Assembly: GCF_002022275.1 (NCBI RefSeq)
Contig: NZ_MSDF01000014.1
Location: 602,811 to 666,810 of the forward strand
Origin: Pseudomonas fluorescens
GTDB taxonomy: Bacteria; Pseudomonadota; Gammaproteobacteria; Pseudomonadales; Pseudomonadaceae
DNA length: 64,000 bases
Direction: 5' to 3'
A program made the position numbers and the translations under genes. Shown piece by piece: positions 57,092 to 64,000 of the stretch. The notes beneath the pieces were generated by a model. It was not told where the DNA came from and made no database searches. It was given only the letters and a program-made list of their open reading frames with translations. Numbering within the stretch: the first letter of the stretch is position 1; each line of letters opens with the position of its first letter.

Positions 57092-58636
57092 TTACCAGGT
57101 TTGGGTGGCCTTGAACTTCTCGATACCGGCTTTCATGCCAGCGTCGATTTCGTCATTGAAGTCACCCTTCACGTTGATCTTGGCCAACAAGTCGGCGTGA
57201 TCGCGGTTGAAGTAAGCAATCAGCGCTTGTTCAAAGCTGCCGACCTTGGTGATTTCGACGTCAGTCAGGAACCCACGCTCAGCGGCATACAGCGACAACG
57301 CCATGTCGGCGATCGACATTGGGGCGTATTGCTTCTGCTTCATCAGCTCGGTAACGCGCTGACCATGCTCAAGTTGCTTACGGGTCGCTTCGTCCAGGTC
57401 AGAAGCGAACTGGGCGAATGCCGCCAGTTCACGGTACTGAGCCAGAGCGGTACGGATACCACCGGAGAGCTTCTTGATGATCTTGGTCTGAGCGGCACCA
57501 CCCACACGGGATACCGAAACACCGGCGTTCACTGCAGGACGGATCCCGGAGTTGAACATGGCCGATTCCAGGAAGATCTGACCGTCGGTGATGGAAATCA
57601 CGTTGGTCGGAACGAACGCGGAAACGTCGCCAGCCTGGGTTTCGATGATCGGCAGTGCGGTCAGGGAACCGGTTTTGCCGGTCACTGCGCCGTTGGTGAA
57701 CTTCTCTACGTACTCTTCGGACACGCGGGATGCGCGCTCCAGCAGACGGGAGTGGAGATAGAACACGTCGCCTGGGTAAGCTTCACGGCCTGGTGGACGG
57801 CGCAGCAGCAGGGAAATCTGGCGGTAAGCCACTGCTTGCTTGGACAGATCGTCATAAACGATCAGCGCGTCTTCACCGCGGTCGCGGAAGTATTCGCCCA
57901 TGGTGCAACCGGAGTACGGTGCCAGGAATTGCAGCGCAGGAGATTCCGAAGCACTGGCAGCCACGATGATCGTGTTGGCCAGGGCGCCGTTTTCTTCCAG
58001 CTTGCGAACCACGTTGGCGATGGTCGATTGCTTCTGACCGATCGCTACGTAGACGCAGAAAATGCCGCTGTTTTTCTGGTTGATGATCGCGTCGATGGCC
58101 AGAGCGGTTTTACCGATCTGACGGTCACCGATGATCAGCTCACGCTGGCCACGGCCGACAGGGATCATGGCATCGACAGCCTTGTAGCCAGTCTGTACAG
58201 GCTGGTCTACCGACTTACGCCAGATCACGCCTGGAGCAACTTTCTCGACCGCGTCGGTCTCGGTGTTGCCCAGTGGACCTTTACCGTCAACAGGGTTACC
58301 CAGTGCGTCGACTACGCGACCCAGCAGTTCCTTACCAACCGGAACCTCCAGGATGCGGCCTGTGCACTTGGCGCTCATGCCTTCGGCAAGAGACTGGTAA
58401 GCGCCCAATACAACAGCACCTACGGAGTCTTGCTCCAGGTTGAGGGCCATACCGTAGACGCCGCCCGGAAACTCGATCATCTCGCCGTACATTACGTCGG
58501 CCAGACCGTGAATCCGCACGATGCCGTCAGATACGCTGACGACAGTGCCTTCGTTACGGGCTTGGGAGGTCACATCGAGCTTGTCGATGCGGCCCTTGAT
58601 AATTTCACTTATTTCGGAAGGATTGAGTTGCTGCAT
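57092..58636 (-). CDS. atpA: ATP synthase alpha subunit
   Basis: This 514-residue F1 subunit has P-loop [15 protein letters not shown] (about 169-183), preceded by [14 protein letters not shown]. It includes [15 protein letters not shown], and the signature [17 protein letters not shown]. It binds nucleotide without catalysis and alternates with beta. It lies 21 bases after atpH. A long antisense frame over it is a codon-bias shadow. Confidence 0.98.
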   Translation of the reverse strand: MQQLNPSEISEIIKGRIDKLDVTSQARNEGTVVSVSDGIVRIHGLADVMYGEMIEFPGGVYGMALNLEQDSVGAVVLGAYQSLAEGMSAKCTGRILEVPVGKELLGRVVDALGNPVDGKGPLGNTETDAVEKVAPGVIWRKSVDQPVQTGYKAVDAMIPVGRGQRELIIGDRQIGKTALAIDAIINQKNSGIFCVYVAIGQKQSTIANVVRKLEENGALANTIIVAASASESPALQFLAPYSGCTMGEYFRDRGEDALIVYDDLSKQAVAYRQISLLLRRPPGREAYPGDVFYLHSRLLERASRVSEEYVEKFTNGAVTGKTGSLTALPIIETQAGDVSAFVPTNVISITDGQIFLESAMFNSGIRPAVNAGVSVSRVGGAAQTKIIKKLSGGIRTALAQYRELAAFAQFASDLDEATRKQLEHGQRVTELMKQKQYAPMSIADMALSLYAAERGFLTDVEITKVGSFEQALIAYFNRDHADLLAKINVKGDFNDEIDAGMKAGIEKFKATQTW

Positions 58637-58657
58637 TGCTCTGCTGCCCCTTCAAAC

Positions 58658-59194
58658 TCAAGATTTCAATGCTTCGGCAAGTTTCGCGATTTTGCCGCGA
58701 ATCGAGCCATCGATAACCAGGTCGCCGGCACGGATAACAACACCACCAATAAGGGATGCGTCCTCCGAAGCTTGCAGGCGCACTTCCCGATTGAGTCGTG
58801 CACTGAGAACCTTGGCGAGTTTGTCTTGCTGTTCTTGGTTCAATGCAAAAGCACTGGTGACTTCAACATCTACCGATTTCTCTTCTTCGGCCTTGTACAG
58901 GTCGAACAGAGCGGCGATCTCCGGCAAAAGCGGGAGACGGTCGTTTTCGGCAACGACGTGGATGAAGTTCTGCACTTTCACATCAAACTTGTCGCCGCAC
59001 ACTTCAATAAAAGTGGCGGCCTTGTCTGCGCTCGTCAGGCGCGGGGCCTTGAGCACGCGCTGCATGGTGTCGTCTTGCGACACTGCTGCAGCCAGGCCGA
59101 GCATGGCTGACCAAGAGGCCAGTTGCTGGTGGGCCTGGGCGTGCTCAAAGGCTGCCTTAGCGTAAGGTCGAGCCAACGTGGTCAGTTCTGCCAT
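58658..59194 (-). CDS. atpH: ATP synthase delta subunit
   Basis: This 178-residue stator subunit begins [25 protein letters not shown], the typical delta start, and ends with the conserved [29 protein letters not shown]. It joins the b subunit to the F1 head. It lies 12 bases after atpF. Confidence 0.97.
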   Translation of the reverse strand: MAELTTLARPYAKAAFEHAQAHQQLASWSAMLGLAAAVSQDDTMQRVLKAPRLTSADKAATFIEVCGDKFDVKVQNFIHVVAENDRLPLLPEIAALFDLYKAEEEKSVDVEVTSAFALNQEQQDKLAKVLSARLNREVRLQASEDASLIGGVVIRAGDLVIDGSIRGKIAKLAEALKS

Positions 59195-59206
59195 GATCGC
59201 CCTCGC

Positions 59207-59677
59207 TTAAATTTCAGCAGCCAGTTTGTTAACCAGCTCCGCGTGCGCGTTTTGATCGATTGTGGCACCCAGGATCTTCTCAGCACCGCCAACCGCCAGA
59301 GCACCCAGTTGGGCACGCAGCGCGTCTTTGACGCCGTTCAGTTCTTGTTCGATCTCGGCATGAGCCGAAGCCTTTACACGGTCAGCTTCGACGCGGGCTT
59401 TATCAACAGCCTCTTCGACGATCTGGTTACCGCGTTTCTTGGCTTGCTCAATGATTTCAGCTGCCTGTGCCTTAGCGTCGCGCAGTTGATGACCCGCTTT
59501 CTCTTGGGCCAACTCCAGGTCGCGAGCTGCTCGGGCTGCAGCGTCCAGCCCATCCGCAATCTTCTTCTGACGTTCGTGCAGAGCTGCGATGACCGGAGGC
59601 CATACGAACTTCATGCAGAAAACGACAAAAATCAAGAACGCTAAGGACTGACCAATAATGGTTGCATTAATGTTCAC
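59207..59677 (-). CDS. atpF: ATP synthase subunit b
   Basis: This 156-residue stator stalk has one N-terminal helix ([28 protein letters not shown]) and a long charged coiled coil. The start is taken as GTG at 59677, with GAGGTATT upstream, giving [10 protein letters not shown]; this matches the family start. The frame is open to 59713, but those residues are unlike subunit b. It lies 56 bases after atpE, with a hairpin in between. Confidence 0.95.
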   Translation of the reverse strand: MNINATIIGQSLAFLIFVVFCMKFVWPPVIAALHERQKKIADGLDAAARAARDLELAQEKAGHQLRDAKAQAAEIIEQAKKRGNQIVEEAVDKARVEADRVKASAHAEIEQELNGVKDALRAQLGALAVGGAEKILGATIDQNAHAELVNKLAAEI

Positions 59678-59711
59678 GCCAATACCTCGCTCATTCGTTG
59701 CACAACACACC

Positions 59712-59733
59712 AATCACTCGAAAAAACGAGTGA

Positions 59734-59735
<2 letters not shown>
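59712..59735 (-). other. Intercistronic hairpin between atpE and atpF
   Basis: AATCACTCG and CGAGTGATT form a perfect nine-pair stem around six A (six U in the transcript). It overlaps the atpE stop codon, so ribosomes ending atpE would open it. Confidence 0.75.
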
Positions 59736-60006
<271 letters not shown>

Positions 60007-60078
60007 TTACGTCGTATGGTTTAGGTTTTTTAGATTTTAAAGCGGTAAAACAAATCGTTTCATAGCCCTGTTGGGCCA

Positions 60079-60100
60079 CCTTCCCGTTTCACCGGGAAGG
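60079..60100 (-). other. Intercistronic hairpin between atpB and atpE
   Basis: CCTTCCCG-TTTCAC-CGGGAAGG forms an eight-pair stem in the 133-base gap between atpB and atpE. There is no clear T-run after it on the minus strand. Confidence 0.7.
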
Positions 60101-60124
60101 ACATCAGACTAGTCGAGACTGGTC

Positions 60125-61421
<1,297 letters not shown>

Positions 61422-61566
61422 TCTTGCTCCTCAATGGCCGGCTGCCGCAAATCAATAACTTGGCATAATTTGTGCCGACAAAATGCGCGCAGAGTATAGG
61501 GGCGGTTCAGCCCCTATTCAACTGTCGGGTAGTGTTTTCCGATCGCGCGCTACATAAGCAAATGTT

Positions 61567-62439
61567 TCAGCGGATGTGGGCAAGGACGCCCTGAAGCTCA
61601 TCGAGCGAGTTATAACCGATGACCAATTGCCCTTTGCCTTTCTTGCCGTGGCGAATTTGCACCGCGGAGCCCAGCCGCTCGGCCAGCCGCTGCTCAAGGC
61701 GTGCGATATCCGGATCAGCTTTGACCGGTTCGACCGGTGCAGGTTTGCCGCTCAGCCACTGGCGAACCAACGCCTCGGTCTGACGAACGGTGAGCCCCCG
61801 TGCGACAACGTCTCGCGCCCCTTCAACCTGTTGATTTTCCGGCAAACCCAGCAAAGCACGGGCGTGGCCCATTTCCAGATCGCCATGCGACAACATGGTC
61901 TTGATGACTTCCGGCAACGCAATCAGGCGCAGCAAGTTGGAGACGGTCACGCGGGATTTACCCACTGCCTCGGCCACTTGTTGCTGGGTCAGCTGGAATT
62001 CCTGCTGCAAACGCTGCAACGCGATCGCTTCTTCGATCGGGTTGAGGTCTTCACGCTGAATATTCTCGATCAATGCCATGGCGATGGCGGTTTCATCCGG
62101 CACATCGCGCACCATCGCCGGGATGGTTTCCTTGCCGGCCTGCTGGCTGGCGCGCCAGCGGCGTTCGCCGGCGATGATTTCAAAGCGCCCGCCACCGATG
62201 GGGCGTACCACGATCGGCTGCATCACGCCTTGAGCCTTGATCGAGTTGGCCAGTTCTTCCAGCGCCTGGGGGTCCATGTCCCGGCGAGGCTGGTATTTGC
62301 CACGCTGGATCAGGTCCAGGGGCAAGTGCTGCAGCTCGCGCTCGTCGGCCTGCACCGCTTGTTCTTCAAGCGATGTGACGGTCGGACCACTCAGGAGTGC
62401 ATCCAGTCCACGTCCGAGACCTCGTTTCTTGACGGCCAT
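61567..62439 (-). CDS. parB: Chromosome partitioning protein ParB
   Basis: This 290-residue protein binds parS and spreads on DNA as a CTP-dependent clamp. The N-terminus carries KKRGLGRGLDALL. The CTP-binding box is IIAGERRWRASQQAG (about 88-102), and the HTH lies at about 150-180 (LTQQQVAEAVGKSRVTVSNLLRLIALP). A C-terminal dimer domain ends it. It is next to parA, with nine bases between them. A parS-like site occurs in folE2 at 12260 in this window. Confidence 0.97.
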   Translation of the reverse strand: MAVKKRGLGRGLDALLSGPTVTSLEEQAVQADERELQHLPLDLIQRGKYQPRRDMDPQALEELANSIKAQGVMQPIVVRPIGGGRFEIIAGERRWRASQQAGKETIPAMVRDVPDETAIAMALIENIQREDLNPIEEAIALQRLQQEFQLTQQQVAEAVGKSRVTVSNLLRLIALPEVIKTMLSHGDLEMGHARALLGLPENQQVEGARDVVARGLTVRQTEALVRQWLSGKPAPVEPVKADPDIARLEQRLAERLGSAVQIRHGKKGKGQLVIGYNSLDELQGVLAHIR

Positions 62440-62448
62440 GGGGATTCC

Positions 62449-63246
62449 TTAAGTTGGCTGGGCTGCAGCGGTGCGAGAGTTGCGGCGTTGACGGCGAACC
62501 ATCTCGCCGGCCAGCGCCAGATAGGCAATGGCACCCCGCGATGATTTGTCGTACGCCAACGCCGGCATGCCGTAGCTTGGAGCCTCGGCCAGACGGATGT
62601 TGCGCGGGATCACCGTGTCGTAAAGCTGCTCACCAAAGTGTTCCTTGAGCTGCGCCGACACATCGTTCATCAGGCTCAGGCGCGGGTCGTACATCGTGCG
62701 CAGCAACCCTTCGATCTGCAGGTTCGGGTTGAGCAACTCGGCGATACGCTTGATGTTATCCACAAGGTCGCTCAAGCCTTCCAGCGCGAAGTACTCGCAC
62801 TGCATGGGGATAATCACCCCGTCGGCGGCGACCAACGCGTTCAATGTCAGCATCGACAGGGACGGCGGGCAGTCGATCAAAATGTAGTCGTAGTTCTCGC
62901 GGATCGGCGCCAAGGCGCTGCGCAGACGGCTTTCTTTCATCTGCATTTCCAGCAACACCACTTCCGCTGCGGTCAGATCGCGGTTGGCCGGCAGCAGTTG
63001 ATAACCGCCGTGCTCGGAGTAATGCATCGCCTGGGCCAGGTCGCACTCGCCAATCAGCAAGTCGTAGACCGAGTTTTCCAGGCCGTGTTTATCCACACCG
63101 CTACCCATGGTGGCGTTGCCCTGTGGATCGAGATCGATCAACAGCACCCGGCGCTTGGTAGCGACCAGGGATGCTGCGAGGTTGATGCAGGTGGTGGTTT
63201 TGCCCACGCCACCTTTCTGGTTCGCTATCGCGAATACCTTAGCCAT
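62449..63246 (-). CDS. parA: Chromosome partitioning ATPase ParA (Soj)
   Basis: This 265-residue ATPase has the deviant Walker A KGGVGKTTTCINLA (about 11-24), with DLDPQGNATMGSG and YILIDCPPSLSML. It forms gradients on DNA that segregate ParB-parS. The start is ATG at 63246 (MAKVFAIANQ); the six extra codons upstream are not used. Two DnaA 9-mers (62756 and 63089) fall inside. Confidence 0.97.
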   Translation of the reverse strand: MAKVFAIANQKGGVGKTTTCINLAASLVATKRRVLLIDLDPQGNATMGSGVDKHGLENSVYDLLIGECDLAQAMHYSEHGGYQLLPANRDLTAAEVVLLEMQMKESRLRSALAPIRENYDYILIDCPPSLSMLTLNALVAADGVIIPMQCEYFALEGLSDLVDNIKRIAELLNPNLQIEGLLRTMYDPRLSLMNDVSAQLKEHFGEQLYDTVIPRNIRLAEAPSYGMPALAYDKSSRGAIAYLALAGEMVRRQRRNSRTAAAQPT

Positions 63247-63264
63247 TCTTGCTTGTGTTCCCAA

Positions 63265-63909
63265 TCATGCCGTGCGGCGCAGTATCAGCAGATGGCGTTG
63301 GCCTTGGCAACCGGGTACGGCCAAGGCGTGTTCGCTATCGAGGTGGAAGTCTGCCGGCAATGCTAACAGCTCATCGCTTGGATGGACGCCCTTCATTGCC
63401 AGCCAGCGGGTGTCGCGGTCGCCCAGGTGACGCGTCCAGTTGCTGAAGTTCTCCATACTGCTGAAGGCCCGGGAAACAATTCCGTTGAAGGGCTGTTCAG
63501 GTGTGAAGTCTTCGACGCGGCTGTGGATAACTTGCAGGTTGTCCAGCTTGAGCTCGAGTTTAACCTGGGTCAGGAAACGGGTTTTCTTGCCGTTGCTGTC
63601 CAGGCACGTCACTTGGGACTCTGGAAACAGGATGGCCAACGGGATGCCCGGCATGCCGCCGCCACTGCCAACGTCGAGCCAGCGTCCGTTTTCGATAAAC
63701 GGCATGACGCTCAGACTGTCGAGCAGGTGACGCGAAACCATTTCGTCCGGATCACGTACGGCGGTCAGGTTGTAAGCCTTGTTCCACTTGATCAACAGGG
63801 CCAGGTAGCCCAACAGCAAGTCGTGCTGGGCCGGGTTCAGGTCGACGCCTAGCTGGCGTGCACCTGTGGATAACTCTTCGGCGTGTTGCGAGGTAACAGA
63901 CGAACTCAA
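63265..63909 (-). CDS. rsmG: 16S rRNA (guanine-527-N7)-methyltransferase RsmG
   Basis: This 214-residue methyltransferase modifies G527 of 16S rRNA, near the streptomycin site. The SAM site is [18 protein letters not shown] (about 78-95); [26 protein letters not shown] and [13 protein letters not shown] are typical. The start is TTG at 63909, overlapping the mnmG stop (TTGA). Two DnaA 9-mers (63522 and 63865) lie inside. Confidence 0.95.
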   Translation of the reverse strand: MSSSVTSQHAEELSTGARQLGVDLNPAQHDLLLGYLALLIKWNKAYNLTAVRDPDEMVSRHLLDSLSVMPFIENGRWLDVGSGGGMPGIPLAILFPESQVTCLDSNGKKTRFLTQVKLELKLDNLQVIHSRVEDFTPEQPFNGIVSRAFSSMENFSNWTRHLGDRDTRWLAMKGVHPSDELLALPADFHLDSEHALAVPGCQGQRHLLILRRTA

Positions 63910-64000
63910 GCGCTTTGCTCCAACTGACGGCCCGCGCCGCGTTTTTTCAAATGAATCATCAACAGCGAAATGGCTGCCGGAGTGACGCCGGGAATGCGTG
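63906..64000 (-). CDS. mnmG: tRNA modification protein MnmG (GidA), C-terminal end
   Basis: The last 30 codons read [19 protein letters not shown] followed by [11 protein letters not shown], with stop at 63906-63908. The rest lies right of the window. The [13 protein letters not shown] block is the conserved MnmG end. With MnmE it forms the cmnm5 group on wobble uridine of tRNA. The gene order mnmG-rsmG-parA-parB is standard for this group and implies that oriC lies a few kb further right. Confidence 0.95.
   Translation of the reverse strand, partial: RIPGVTPAAISLLMIHLKKRGAGRQLEQSA

Noticed and set aside
57029..59110. Antisense open frame of 693 codons over atpA and atpH
   Set aside because: It lies opposite two certain genes and has no start signal or family resemblance.

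Overview
This window comes from a GC-rich gammaproteobacterial chromosome, almost certainly a Pseudomonas of the P. fluorescens group. The clearest evidence is the gene order at the right end, read leftward: mnmG, rsmG, parA, parB, atpI-B-E-F-H-A-G-D-C, glmU, glmR, glmS. That order is typical of the origin-proximal part of Pseudomonas chromosomes. Many GTGGGAGC-type REP inverted repeats and a zinc-starvation cluster around dksA2 and folE2, similar to the PA5532-PA5541 region of P. aeruginosa, agree with this. No rRNA, tRNA, CRISPR array, transposase or prophage was seen.

Layout. 1-5300: end of uvrD, a Tim44-like protein, a SUKH protein, a cation/proton antiporter and a hotdog thioesterase. 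5300-6750: pdxY and a DUF3301 protein. 6735-17485: a two-armed zinc-starvation island. The leftward arm is dksA2-zigA-DUF1826-cobW-like. The rightward arm is folE2, a three-gene metal ABC importer, hisI, a gamma-carbonic anhydrase and a dihydroorotase, with an amidase and a small secreted protein between the arms. Zur-box-like palindromes stand before dksA2 and folE2. 17482-20895: DUF3617 protein, cardiolipin synthase, cyclopropane fatty acid synthase. 20983-22928: a bufferin cluster (BufA2-like Cys-rich peptide, DUF692/MNIO enzyme, DUF2063 partner). 23068-28912: an operon of three SPFH (HflK/HflC-like) proteins and a P1B-type ATPase; a third Zur-like box lies just upstream, linking it to zinc starvation. 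29216-34900: a six-gene YnbA/C/D/B-like phospholipid operon. 34901-35810: repeats and a structured leader before a DUF6124 gene. 35837-37075: Lrp regulator and LysE exporter. 37154-45251: alpha-2-macroglobulin and pbpC. 45385-47120: GIDE-like protein and LemA. 47221-49981: adenylate-forming enzyme, an ene-reductase remnant and a LysR regulator. 49988-64000: glmS-glmR, glmU, the ATP synthase operon, parBA, rsmG and the end of mnmG.

The points most worth following up are: the SPFH/P-type ATPase operon with a His-rich tail and a Zur-like box; the DUF6124 leader, whose stems are mutually exclusive and end at the Shine-Dalgarno sequence; a near-perfect parS site inside folE2; 19 exact DnaA 9-mers; and a phospholipid operon whose CDP-alcohol transferase has Asn at two of its four motif Asp positions. 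All product calls come from reading the translated sequence. No database search was run.
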